Part shown: positions 41,696-50,190 of the stretch, one piece after another
Layout: each line of letters begins with the position of its first letter
Position numbering within the stretch: the stretch's first letter is position 1
NCBI RefSeq assembly: GCF_000478605.2
Contig: NZ_ASHX02000001.1
Coordinates: 3,821,895-3,885,894, forward strand
Direction: 5' to 3'
Origin: Streptomyces thermolilacinus SPC6
Lineage (GTDB): Bacteria > Actinomycetota > Actinomycetes > Streptomycetales > Streptomycetaceae
Length of the DNA: 64,000 bases
The notes under the pieces: model-generated
What the model saw: the letters and a program-made list of their open reading frames with translations, nothing else
Database searches by the model: none
Told to the model about the DNA's origin: nothing
Made by a program: the position numbers and the translations under genes

Positions 41696-42549
41696 GCACC
41701 ACTGAGCCCGACGCCCTCCTCGGCCCCGCCGACATCCGCGAACTGGCCGCCGCCCTGGGCGTACGTCCCACCAAGCAGCGCGGTCAGAACTTCGTCATCG
41801 ACGCCAACACCGTCCGGCGCATCGTCCGCACCGCGGAGGTACGCCCCGACGACGTCGTGGTGGAGGTCGGCCCCGGGCTCGGCTCCCTCACCCTGGCGCT
41901 GCTGGAGGCCGCCGACCGCGTCGTGGCCGTCGAGATCGACGACACGCTCGCCGCGGCCCTGCCCGCCACGATCACCGCCCGCATGCCCGAGCGGGCCACG
42001 CGCTTCTCGCTGGTCCACTCCGACGCGATGGACGTGCGGGAGCTGCCGGGCCCGCCGCCCACCGCGCTCGTCGCGAACCTGCCGTACAACGTCGCCGTGC
42101 CCGTCCTCCTGCACATGCTGGACCGGTTCCCGACCATCGAGCGGACCCTCGTCATGGTCCAGGCGGAGGTCGCCGACCGGCTCGCCGCCCGCCCCGGCAA
42201 CAAGGTGTACGGCGTGCCGTCCGTGAAGGCCAACTGGTACGCCGAGGTCAAGCGCGCCGGAGCCATCGGGCGCAACGTGTTCTGGCCCGCGCCGAACGTG
42301 GACTCCGGCCTCGTGTCCCTCGTGCGCCGCGACCCGCCCGCGACGACCGCCTCCAAGCGGGAGGTGTTCGCCGTCGTGGACGCCGCCTTCGCGCAGCGCC
42401 GCAAGACCCTGCGCGCCGCGCTCGCCGGGTGGGCCGGTTCGCCCGCCGCCGCCGAGGCCGCGCTCGTCGCCGCCGGAGTGTCCCCGCAGGCGCGGGGCGA
42501 GTCGTTGACCGTCGAAGAGTTCGCCCGTATCGCGGAGGCCCGAGCGTGA
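41692..42549 (+). CDS. rsmA: 16S rRNA adenine-N6,N6-dimethyltransferase RsmA (KsgA)
   Basis: GTG 41692 overlaps the rpf stop (GTGA). The 285-aa enzyme has GQNFVID, SAM motif [12 protein letters not shown], acidic VAVEIDD and catalytic NLPYNVAVP, all as in KsgA. It dimethylates A1518 and A1519 of 16S rRNA. Translation is coupled to rpf upstream and ispE downstream, an order conserved in actinobacteria. Confidence 0.95.
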   Translation: MSTTEPDALLGPADIRELAAALGVRPTKQRGQNFVIDANTVRRIVRTAEVRPDDVVVEVGPGLGSLTLALLEAADRVVAVEIDDTLAAALPATITARMPERATRFSLVHSDAMDVRELPGPPPTALVANLPYNVAVPVLLHMLDRFPTIERTLVMVQAEVADRLAARPGNKVYGVPSVKANWYAEVKRAGAIGRNVFWPAPNVDSGLVSLVRRDPPATTASKREVFAVVDAAFAQRRKTLRAALAGWAGSPAAAEAALVAAGVSPQARGESLTVEEFARIAEARA

Positions 42550-43439
42550 GCATCACCGTACGAGTCCCGGCCAAGGTCAACGTCCAGCTCGCGGTCGGCC
42601 CGGCCCGCCCCGACGGCTTCCACGACCTGGCGAACGTGTTCCTCGCCGTGTCCCTGTACGACGAGGTGACCGCCACCCCCGCCGACAGCCTGCGGATCAC
42701 GTGCGAGGGCCCCGACGCGGAACAGGTGCCCCTGGACCGTACGAACCTCGCCGCCCGCGCGGCGGAACTGCTCGCCGCCCGGCACGGCATCGCCCCCGAC
42801 GTGCACCTGCACATCGCCAAGGACATCCCCGTCGCGGGCGGCATGGCGGGCGGCAGCGCCGACGGGGCCGCCGCCCTCCTGGCCTGCGACGCCCTGTGGG
42901 GCACGGGCGCGAGCCGCGCCGAACTGCTGGACATCTGCGCCGAGCTGGGCAGCGACGTGCCGTTCTCCCTCGTCGGAGGCGCCGCGCTGGGCACCGGCCG
43001 GGGCGAGCAGCTCACCGAACTGCCGCTGGGCGGCACGTTCCACTGGGTGTTCGCCGTCGCCGACGGGGGCCTGTCCACCCCGGCGGTGTACCGGGAGTTC
43101 GACCGGCTCACGCCCGACGCGCCCGTGCCCGAGGCGTCCCCCGCGCTCCTCGAAGCGCTGCGCACGGGCGACACGACCGCCCTCGCCGGGGCCCTCGCCA
43201 ACGACCTCCAGCCCGCCGCGCTGTCCCTGCGCCCGTCGCTCGCCGACACCCTCGCGGCCGGCACGGCGGCCGGGGCGCTCGCCGGGATCGTGTCCGGCTC
43301 GGGACCCACGACGGCGTTCCTGGTCAAGGACGCGGAGGCGGCCGAGTCCGTCGCGGCCGCGCTCATCGCGTCCGGCACGTGCCGCACGGCCCGCGCGGCC
43401 ACCTCACCGGCGCCCGGCGCGCGGGTGCTCACCGCGTGA
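42546..43439 (+). CDS. ispE: 4-diphosphocytidyl-2-C-methyl-D-erythritol kinase
   Basis: GTG 42546 overlaps the rsmA stop (GTGA). The 297-aa GHMP kinase has [11 protein letters not shown] at the N-terminus, the ATP loop [18 protein letters not shown] and C-terminal [10 protein letters not shown]. It catalyses the fourth step of the non-mevalonate isoprenoid pathway. It is the last gene of the coupled operon. Confidence 0.95.
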   Translation: MSITVRVPAKVNVQLAVGPARPDGFHDLANVFLAVSLYDEVTATPADSLRITCEGPDAEQVPLDRTNLAARAAELLAARHGIAPDVHLHIAKDIPVAGGMAGGSADGAAALLACDALWGTGASRAELLDICAELGSDVPFSLVGGAALGTGRGEQLTELPLGGTFHWVFAVADGGLSTPAVYREFDRLTPDAPVPEASPALLEALRTGDTTALAGALANDLQPAALSLRPSLADTLAAGTAAGALAGIVSGSGPTTAFLVKDAEAAESVAAALIASGTCRTARAATSPAPGARVLTA

Positions 43440-43581
43440 CCGCGCGGCCGCACCCGTAGCCGTGCCGGGCGGCCGTACCCCGTGGCCGTGCCGGGGAGCC
43501 GTACCCCGCGTGCGTGCCGAGTAGCCGCACTGAGTATCCGTACTCTCCCGGCCGCGCGGCCCGGCGGCGACCCTTGCCCGC

Positions 43582-43935
43582 ATGCCGACACGTACGGGAA
43601 CGCGACTCACGGCGCGTGACCTCGCCGCCAACACGCCCGCCACCAGGGACCGTTACATCGACCTCCTGCGGGTCGCGTCCCTGGCGGTGGTCGTCCTCGG
43701 GCACTGGCTGATGGCCGCCGTCACCGACGACGGCCGGGTCGGCAACCTCCTCAGTCCTTCCGGATCGTGCCGTGCGGGGCGTCGAACACGAACACGCTCG
43801 TGGCCGCGCGACGACAACGGCCCGTTCCTGCGGCACGTCACCTCCGCCGCCGGCGGCGAGGTGATCGTCCGCGACACCGATCTCCGGGGCGCCCCCTACG
43901 AGCCGAGCGGCACGGTCCGGCCCGACAGCGCCTAG
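43582..43935 (+). pseudogene. Truncated acyltransferase-3 start joined to an unrelated fragment
   Basis: From ATG 43582 the frame reads like the beginning of an acyltransferase-3 membrane protein (RDRYIDLLRVASLAVVVLGHWLMA, with a DDGRVGNLL continuation). It breaks near base 43752. After the junction one frame reads FRIVPCGASNTNTLVAA and another reads DDNGPFLRHVTSAAGGEV to the TAG at 43935. This looks like the tail of a different protein with its own frameshift. A deletion fusing two genes is the likely cause, and the product is unlikely to work. Confidence 0.6.
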
Positions 43936-43951
43936 GAAGCACCGGCGACGG

Positions 43952-43980
43952 CGCGCGGCGGAGGGGGAACCCGCCGCGCG
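43952..43980. terminator. Strong hairpin terminator
   Basis: Perfect 10-bp arms CGCGCGGCGG and CCGCCGCGCG enclose a 9-nt loop, between the remnant ending at 43935 and the convergent gene ending at 43994. Confidence 0.65.
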
Positions 43981-43993
43981 TCCTCGGGTGTCG

Positions 43994-45076
43994 TCAGGCC
44001 GGGGGCAGGCAGGTGTGGAGGGTGGCGGAGGTGCTCGCGAAGGACTTCAGGGCCGTGCGCAGCGACGCGTGGTCCAGGGCCAGGCCGTCGTCCGGGACGA
44101 TCTCGTACACGCCCGTCCCGTCCGCGCCCGGGCACTTCGCCGTCATCCGGTAGTGGCCCTTCGGCGAGTCCGCCTTGCCGTTCACCGGGAGCGCTTCGCC
44201 CGACAGGGCCGCCTCGCCGTACGGCCCGTACGACGCCTTGAACGTGTACAGCGGCGTCCCGAGGCCGCTGCCCAGCACGCACCGCTCCACCGGCGCGGGC
44301 TCCGCCACCGTCTCGGCGACCGTCCCCGCGCCCCACCGCCGCGCGGTCGCCGCGTCCACGACGCCCCGGCACGTGCCCGACGCCTTCGCCAGTGGCCGCC
44401 GCGCGTCCACGACCGGCGCCGCCACGTCCTGTACGGGCCTCGCCGTCTGGTCGCCCGTGTCGCAGCCGGTGCGCCGGGCGCGCGCCGCGGCCGTGTCCGC
44501 CAGGGCGGAGACCAGCCGCGCACGGGCCGCCCCGTCCTCGAAGGTCCGCTCACCCGTCAGTCGCGCGTCCGCCACCGCGAGCAGCCCGTCACCGGACTGG
44601 GTGCCGCAGTCCAGCATCAGCACCACCCGGCCGCGCGCGGCGCCCGCGGCGTCGTCGGGGCCGTACGAGAAGGACCCCGTCCGGCCGCCGCCCAGCGGCA
44701 CCGCCGTCTCGCCCGGGTCGATCGCGCCGTCCGGGCCGAACGGCTCCTCGGCGTTGCGCACCCGTATCTCGACCCGCGCGTCACCGCCCGCGCCGCCGGG
44801 CCCCGAGACGGAGCAGTACCAGCCGTCCTGCCGCAGCTCGCTCGACACGGTCAGCGCTGTGTCGGGCAGCAGCGCCCGCACGCGGTCGCCCGCGAGGTCG
44901 CCCTCGCAGGCGCCGGCCAGCGCGGAGCCGTCGCCGCTCCACGCCTCGTACCCCCCGGACAGCCAGAACGCCCCCCCGGCCACGGCGACGGCCGCCGCCG
45001 ACGCGACGGCCGTCAGCCGCGCCCCCCGGCGTCGTCGGGGCGCCCGGGTGGCCTGGTCCTTGCTGTCCTCGCTCAT
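43994..45076 (-). CDS. Membrane-anchored exported protein of unknown function
   Basis: ATG 45076 starts a 360-aa protein. A basic cytoplasmic N-terminus (RAPRRRRGARL) and one hydrophobic helix (about residues 20-41) anchor an extracytoplasmic part with two similar halves, each beginning with a GAC or GTC Cys block (LAGACEGDLAG; SGTCRGVVD) and containing paired Cys (GWYCSVSG; VLMLDCGTQ; CLPPA at the end). The halves suggest an internal duplication held by disulfides. I recognise no named family. A lipoprotein gene follows the same strand upstream at 45186. Confidence 0.7.
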   Translation of the reverse strand: MSEDSKDQATRAPRRRRGARLTAVASAAAVAVAGGAFWLSGGYEAWSGDGSALAGACEGDLAGDRVRALLPDTALTVSSELRQDGWYCSVSGPGGAGGDARVEIRVRNAEEPFGPDGAIDPGETAVPLGGGRTGSFSYGPDDAAGAARGRVVLMLDCGTQSGDGLLAVADARLTGERTFEDGAARARLVSALADTAAARARRTGCDTGDQTARPVQDVAAPVVDARRPLAKASGTCRGVVDAATARRWGAGTVAETVAEPAPVERCVLGSGLGTPLYTFKASYGPYGEAALSGEALPVNGKADSPKGHYRMTAKCPGADGTGVYEIVPDDGLALDHASLRTALKSFASTSATLHTCLPPA

Positions 45077-45185
45077 GTCGTGCCTCTCGCAGTGGGACGT
45101 CGTACGGACACGGACACGCGGTACGACGTCCTCCGGTTTCTTCCGTTCTCCTGTTTCTCCGGGTGGTACGACCCGGAGAAGGGCC

Positions 45186-45947
45186 TCAGTTCGCCGTGAC
45201 GGCGAGGGTCGCCTTCGCCAGTTCGTACGCGGGGAGCATCGCCTCGTGCTCCTCGGTGTCCATGCCGCCCAGCTCCAGCACGAGCGGGCCGCGCGGCGTC
45301 ATCACGGCCAGGGCGCGGGCCTTCTTCTGCTCGTCGAGGAGCGCGCTGGTGACGAGGTACGTCACCTCGGTCGCCGCGAGCGCGCCGTCCTTGCCCACCC
45401 GGACGTCACGATAGACGGCCTTCGCGGGCGAGTCGTCGCCGGCGACGAAGGACTCCAGCGCGGCGCGCGGCGTGGTGTCCTTGGCGTCGTCCGTCCACAC
45501 CTTCAGGAAGCCGATGTACCCGGCGGGCTTGGCGTCGATCTCGCACCCGAGGGTGAGGGTGCCCTGCTCCAGCAGCTCGTTCAGTTCCTCGAGGTCCGGG
45601 TCGGTGATCGGCTTGACCTTCTTCGGCTCCCAGTCGGCGGCCGTGTCGAACGTCACCGGCACCGGCAGCGGGCACGCCGACCCCGCCGCACCGACGGTCC
45701 CGCCCTTCGCGGCGGGGGAGGCGGAGGCGGCGGGAGAGGGAGAGACGGCGGGGGAGGGGGCGGCCGGGGAGCGCGTGGCGGCGGAGCCCGGTGCCGCCTC
45801 GGTCTTCGTACCGGCCGGCTCCGTGCCCAGTCCGCACCCGGCCAGCAGCGCCGCGGCCGCCACCGCCGCCGTGCCCCGCACCGCACCGCGGCCCGCACCC
45901 CGCACCGTGCCTCTGTCCGTGTCCCGCGCCTCGCCCCGCGTCGTCAC
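45186..45947 (-). CDS. Lipoprotein of unknown function
   Basis: The 253-aa product has a hydrophobic signal ending in the lipobox LLAGC (Cys about residue 38), then a Pro/Ser/Ala-rich spacer (SPAAPSPAVSPSPAAS) and a compact domain with VPVTFDTAADWEPKKVKP and YIGFLKVWTDD. This resembles the small extracytoplasmic lipoproteins common in Streptomyces. The function is unknown. It is separated by 109 bp from the anchored protein gene downstream. Confidence 0.75.
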   Translation of the reverse strand: MTTRGEARDTDRGTVRGAGRGAVRGTAAVAAAALLAGCGLGTEPAGTKTEAAPGSAATRSPAAPSPAVSPSPAASASPAAKGGTVGAAGSACPLPVPVTFDTAADWEPKKVKPITDPDLEELNELLEQGTLTLGCEIDAKPAGYIGFLKVWTDDAKDTTPRAALESFVAGDDSPAKAVYRDVRVGKDGALAATEVTYLVTSALLDEQKKARALAVMTPRGPLVLELGGMDTEEHEAMLPAYELAKATLAVTAN

Positions 45948-46062
45948 TCCGGCCCCTCCCCTTGCCTCGACGGTCGCCGCACGCTACCGCACGGCCGGCC
46001 GGGCACCCCCCGGCGCCCACTACCCTGGAAGGTCGATCCGTCCCGCCACCCGCAGGAGTGAA

Positions 46063-47892
46063 ATGGCCGCGAACCTGGTCAATGTCGAGGCCGTCAGCAA
46101 GGTGTACGGCACCCGTGCCCTGCTCGACGGAGTGTCCCTCGGCGTGTCCGAAGGCGACCGGATCGGTGTGGTGGGGCGGAACGGCGACGGCAAGACCACG
46201 CTGATCCGCGTCCTCGCCAAGCTGGAGGAGGCCGACAGCGGCCGCGTCACCCACAACGGCGGCCTGCGCCTGGGCGTCCTCACCCAGCACGACTCGCTCG
46301 ACCCGGCCGCGACCGTGCGGCACGAGGTGATCGGCGACCTCGCGGACCACGAGTGGGCGGGCAGCGCCAAGATCCGCGACGTGCTCACCGGCCTGTTCGG
46401 GGGCCTCGACCTGCCCGGTTTCCCGCAGGGCCTGGACACGGTGATCGGCCCGCTGTCCGGCGGTGAGCGGCGCCGTATCGCGCTCGCCAAGCTGCTGATC
46501 GCCGAGCAGGACCTGATCGTCCTCGACGAGCCGACCAACCACCTGGACGTCGAGGGCATCGCCTGGCTGGCCCGGCACCTCCAGGCCCGCCGCTCCGCGC
46601 TCGTCTGCGTCACCCACGACCGCTGGTTCCTCGACCAGGTGTGCACCCGCATGTGGGACGTCCAGCGCGGCACGGTCCACGAGTACGAGGGCGGCTACTC
46701 CGACTACGTCTTCGCGCGCGCCGAGCGGGAGCGGATCGCCGCCACGGAGGAGACCAAGCGGCAGAACCTGGTCCGCAAGGAGCTGGCGTGGCTGCGGCGC
46801 GGCGCCCCCGCCCGTACGTCCAAGCCCCGCTACCGCATCGAGGCGGCCAACGAGCTGATCGCCGACGTGCCGCCGCCGCGCGACGCGAGCGAGCTGATGC
46901 GGTTCGCGTCGGCCCGGCTCGGCAAGACCGTGTTCGACCTGGAGGACGTGACCGTCCAGGCCGGTCCGAAGGTGCTGCTGAAGCACCTGACGTGGCAGCT
47001 CGGCCCGGGCGACCGGGTCGGCCTCGTCGGCGTGAACGGCGCGGGCAAGACCTCGCTGCTGCGGGCGCTGGCCGAGGCGGCCGTGTCGCAGGGCGAGAAG
47101 CAGCCCGCCGCTGGACGGGTCGTCGTCGGGCGGACCGTGCGCCTCGCCTACCTGTCGCAGGACGTGGCGGAGCTGCCGCCCGCGCTGCGCGTGCTGGAGG
47201 CCGTCCAGCAGATCAGGGACCGCGTCGACCTCGGCAAGGGCCGGGAGATGACGGCGGGGCAGCTGTGCGAGAAGTTCGGCTTCACCAAGGAGAAGCAGTG
47301 GACGCCGGTCGGGGACCTGTCCGGCGGTGAGCGGCGCCGCCTCCAGCTGCTGCGGCTGCTGATGGACGAGCCGAACGTCCTCTTCCTCGACGAGCCGACC
47401 AACGACCTGGACATCGAGACGCTGACGCAGCTGGAGGACCTCCTCGACGGCTGGCCCGGCTCGATGATCGTCATCTCCCACGACCGGTTCTTCCTCGAGC
47501 GCACCACGGACCGGACGTTCGCGCTGCTCGGCGACGCGACGCTGCGGATGCTGCCGCGCGGGATCGACGAGTACCTGGAGCGGCGCGAGCGGATGGTCGA
47601 GGCGGCGTCCACGCCCTCGCCCGCCGCCGCGGCCGCCGCCGCTCCGGCCGCCGCGGCCAAGGCGGCGAAGGCGGTGTCCGCCGCCGACGCCCGCGCCGCG
47701 AAGAAGGAACTCCAGCGGATCGAGCGGCAGCTCGACAAGATCTCCAGCCGGGAATCCACCCTTCACGCCCAAATCGCGGAGAATGCCACGGACTTCGAGA
47801 AGGTGGCGAAACTGGACGCAGAGCTGCGAGAACTCGCCAGTGAGCGCGAGGACTTGGAGACGCGCTGGCTGGAGCTCGCCGAGGACGCGTGA
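46063..47892 (+). CDS. ABC-F family ATPase
   Basis: ATG 46063 has AGGAG 4 nt upstream. The 609-aa soluble protein has two ATPase domains and no membrane helices: first Walker A GRNGDGKTT, LSGGERRRIALAKLL and LDEPTNHLD; second GVNGAGKTS, LSGGERRRLQLLRLL and LDEPTNDLD. An Ala-rich linker and C-terminal coiled coil (ISSRESTLHAQIAENATDFE) follow. ABC-F proteins act on ribosomes as translation factors or antibiotic protectors. This one resembles the Uup/EttA housekeeping side, by inference. A terminator follows. Confidence 0.9.
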   Translation: MAANLVNVEAVSKVYGTRALLDGVSLGVSEGDRIGVVGRNGDGKTTLIRVLAKLEEADSGRVTHNGGLRLGVLTQHDSLDPAATVRHEVIGDLADHEWAGSAKIRDVLTGLFGGLDLPGFPQGLDTVIGPLSGGERRRIALAKLLIAEQDLIVLDEPTNHLDVEGIAWLARHLQARRSALVCVTHDRWFLDQVCTRMWDVQRGTVHEYEGGYSDYVFARAERERIAATEETKRQNLVRKELAWLRRGAPARTSKPRYRIEAANELIADVPPPRDASELMRFASARLGKTVFDLEDVTVQAGPKVLLKHLTWQLGPGDRVGLVGVNGAGKTSLLRALAEAAVSQGEKQPAAGRVVVGRTVRLAYLSQDVAELPPALRVLEAVQQIRDRVDLGKGREMTAGQLCEKFGFTKEKQWTPVGDLSGGERRRLQLLRLLMDEPNVLFLDEPTNDLDIETLTQLEDLLDGWPGSMIVISHDRFFLERTTDRTFALLGDATLRMLPRGIDEYLERRERMVEAASTPSPAAAAAAAPAAAAKAAKAVSAADARAAKKELQRIERQLDKISSRESTLHAQIAENATDFEKVAKLDAELRELASEREDLETRWLELAEDA

Positions 47893-47964
47893 CCCGCGCG
47901 GCGCGCGAACGCCCCCGCCGGGCGCGCGGAGAACGCGGGTAGAGCCGATAACAGGGGCGTCACG

Positions 47965-48002
47965 GGCCGGTCCTCCCTTGGGAACAGGGGAGGTCCGGCC
48001 CC
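47965..48002. terminator. Strong hairpin terminator after ABC-F gene
   Basis: Fourteen-bp arms pair with a single T-T mismatch: GGGCCGGTCCTCCC (47965-47978) and GGGAGGTCCGGCCC (47989-48002) around a 10-nt loop. It separates the ABC-F gene from the PQQ-like gene. Confidence 0.7.
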
Positions 48003-48159
48003 TTGGCGCGCGCGGGGCGGGTGGTAGAAAGAAACCCCGCTCGACTCACGTACCAGTGCGACATCCCTGTCCGAATCGCTCCATTCCGGCGACGAGCCTC
48101 GCGTCGGAATCGCGGGGGAGGCCGGTCGGTCAGCGGATCGCACGAAGGGGGAAGCGCTG

Positions 48160-50076
48160 ATGACTCAGCCGCCCAGCCAGCAACCGCCGCAGGGAGGCTC
48201 CGGGTCTCCGCAGGACCCGAACGGGGTCCCCCAGCCGCCCTCGGCACCTCCGGCGCAGCCGCCGGCCGCCCCGGCGCAGCCGCCCGCCCCGTTCGCGAAG
48301 CCCGAGGCGCAGCCGCCCGCCCAGCCGCAGCAGCCGCCCGCGGCCCCGGCCGAGCCCGCCGCCGGGTACGGCTTCCCGCAGGCGCCCGGCCAGCCCCCGG
48401 CGCCCGGCTACGGCTACCCTCAGGCCCCCGGTCAGCAGCCCGGCCAGCCCGGCCCCTACGGGCAGCAGCCCGGCCCGTACGGCCAGCCCGGTCCCTACGG
48501 GCAGCAGCCGAACCCCTACGGGCAGCCGGGCCCCTACGGGCAGCAGCCGAACCCCTACGGGGGCTACCCGACCCAGCCCCAGTACCCCGGAGTCACGGGC
48601 ACCGGGCCGGGCGGCCCCGGCGGCAACGCGTCGAAGAAGAAGACCCTCATGGTCGTCGCGGGCTCGCTGGCCGCCCTCCTCGTCGTCGGCGGCGTCTCCT
48701 GGTGGGCGCTCAGCGGCGACGACGAGCAGCAGAAGACGACCGTCGCCCAGCCGTCCGGCTCCCCGTCCGAGCCGGCCCCGTCCGTGTCCGAGGACAAGGG
48801 CGACGGCACCGGCGGCGACCGCGAGGTGGACGACGACCTGAACGCGGGGCGCAAGCCAGGCGAGGCCAAGGTCGAGTGGCTCCTCAAGAACGACGTGGAC
48901 CTGCCGCGCAACGGCGCCGACGTGTACGGCCCCTGGGTCGTCGGCGACACGATCGTCAAGGCCATGTACCGGAGCATCGAGGGCTTCTCCGCCGCCGACG
49001 GCAAGAAGAAGTGGAGCGTCCCCTTCACCACGGACGTCTGCGAGGCCGCGAACGCGCCCACCGCGAACGGCGTCATCGTCCTCGGCCTCAAGGACGGCAC
49101 CGGCGACCGCGCCGACTGCCGCGTACTCCAGCAGGTCGACCTCAAGGCGGGCAAGGCCGGCTGGAAGACCGAGGTGCCCAAGGCCACCGGGTTCAGCGCG
49201 CTATCCGACCCCACCCTCGCCATCGCGGGCAACACCGTCGCCGCCGCGGGCACGGGCAACTCCTACGGGTTCTCCCTCACCGACGGCAAGCAGATCTTCG
49301 GCAAGCCCTCCGACGGCTGCCAGCCCTACGCCTTCGCGGGCGAGGGCAGCCGTCTGATCGCCGCCGCCAGCTGCCGGGTCTCCGACTACAAGAACCCGCA
49401 GCAGGAGGTCTGGGAGGTCGATCCGGCCACCGGCAAGCCCAAGTGGAAGTACCAGCTGACGCGCGGCTGGGAGGTGAACAAGGTCTACTCGGTCAGCCCG
49501 CTCGTCGTGAACGCCGTCCACGATGAGAAGAAGCAGCGCACCGTCCTCGCGTTCACCGACTCGGGCAAGCTGCGCTCCCAGCTGTCCGGCGGCAGCGACA
49601 AGTTCCGCGCCCCCTGCGGCGGTGGCGGCCTCATCGTCTTCGGCCAGCGCCTCCAGGGCTGCACCGGCGTCGCGGCCGACGCGAACACGTTCTACATGTC
49701 GACCGAGCCGACCAGCCTGACGCGCGGCACCAACCACGTCGTGGCGTTCGACCTGAACACCGGCAAGCCCAAGTGGCGCGCCACGGCCGGCGCGGAGAAG
49801 ACGATGCTCCCGATGCGCCTCGACGGCGGCAAGCTCATCGTCTACATCGAGGGCTCCTGGGACCGGGGCGGCGCCATCGCCTCCCTCGCCCCGACCGGCG
49901 GCCAGCCGACCGTGCTGCTCCAGCACCCGGAGTCCGTCGCCCGCATCGAGCGCGACTTCTGGCAGCCCCGGTACCTGTACGCCGACGGCCGGTCCTTCAT
50001 CGCCAGCGGCCGGGTCAGCGCCCGGGGCGACAAGGCCGAGCTGGAGACCAAGACCATGATCGCCTTCGGCAGGTAA
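48160..50076 (+). CDS. Membrane-anchored PQQ-like propeller protein, paralogue 1
   Basis: ATG 48160 follows AAGGGGGAAGCGCTG. The 638-aa product has a long Pro/Gln/Gly-rich cytoplasmic N-terminus (1-155) with PYGQQP repeats, one membrane helix (about 162-184) and a large extracytoplasmic PQQ-like beta-propeller (for example WVVGDTIVKAMYRSIEGFSA, and GKPKW units that open blades). Such proteins are common in Streptomyces, where some flank serine/threonine kinase genes. No kinase is adjacent here. A structurally similar gene follows in tandem. Confidence 0.78.
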   Translation: MTQPPSQQPPQGGSGSPQDPNGVPQPPSAPPAQPPAAPAQPPAPFAKPEAQPPAQPQQPPAAPAEPAAGYGFPQAPGQPPAPGYGYPQAPGQQPGQPGPYGQQPGPYGQPGPYGQQPNPYGQPGPYGQQPNPYGGYPTQPQYPGVTGTGPGGPGGNASKKKTLMVVAGSLAALLVVGGVSWWALSGDDEQQKTTVAQPSGSPSEPAPSVSEDKGDGTGGDREVDDDLNAGRKPGEAKVEWLLKNDVDLPRNGADVYGPWVVGDTIVKAMYRSIEGFSAADGKKKWSVPFTTDVCEAANAPTANGVIVLGLKDGTGDRADCRVLQQVDLKAGKAGWKTEVPKATGFSALSDPTLAIAGNTVAAAGTGNSYGFSLTDGKQIFGKPSDGCQPYAFAGEGSRLIAAASCRVSDYKNPQQEVWEVDPATGKPKWKYQLTRGWEVNKVYSVSPLVVNAVHDEKKQRTVLAFTDSGKLRSQLSGGSDKFRAPCGGGGLIVFGQRLQGCTGVAADANTFYMSTEPTSLTRGTNHVVAFDLNTGKPKWRATAGAEKTMLPMRLDGGKLIVYIEGSWDRGGAIASLAPTGGQPTVLLQHPESVARIERDFWQPRYLYADGRSFIASGRVSARGDKAELETKTMIAFGR

Positions 50077-50190
50077 CGCGTCGGCCCGGCCCCGCCGGTC
50101 GTCGGCCCGCCCCCGGTCGGCCCGCACCGGCCGGGGCGCGGGCCGCACCCACGACTTCCTTCCCCAGAGCTTCCGCAGAGGTACGCACCG

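Noticed and set aside
46063-47892. Antibiotic-resistance ABC-F
   Set aside because: It lacks any context of antibiotic production, and its C-terminal coiled coil resembles housekeeping Uup/EttA-type proteins. Phylogeny would decide.
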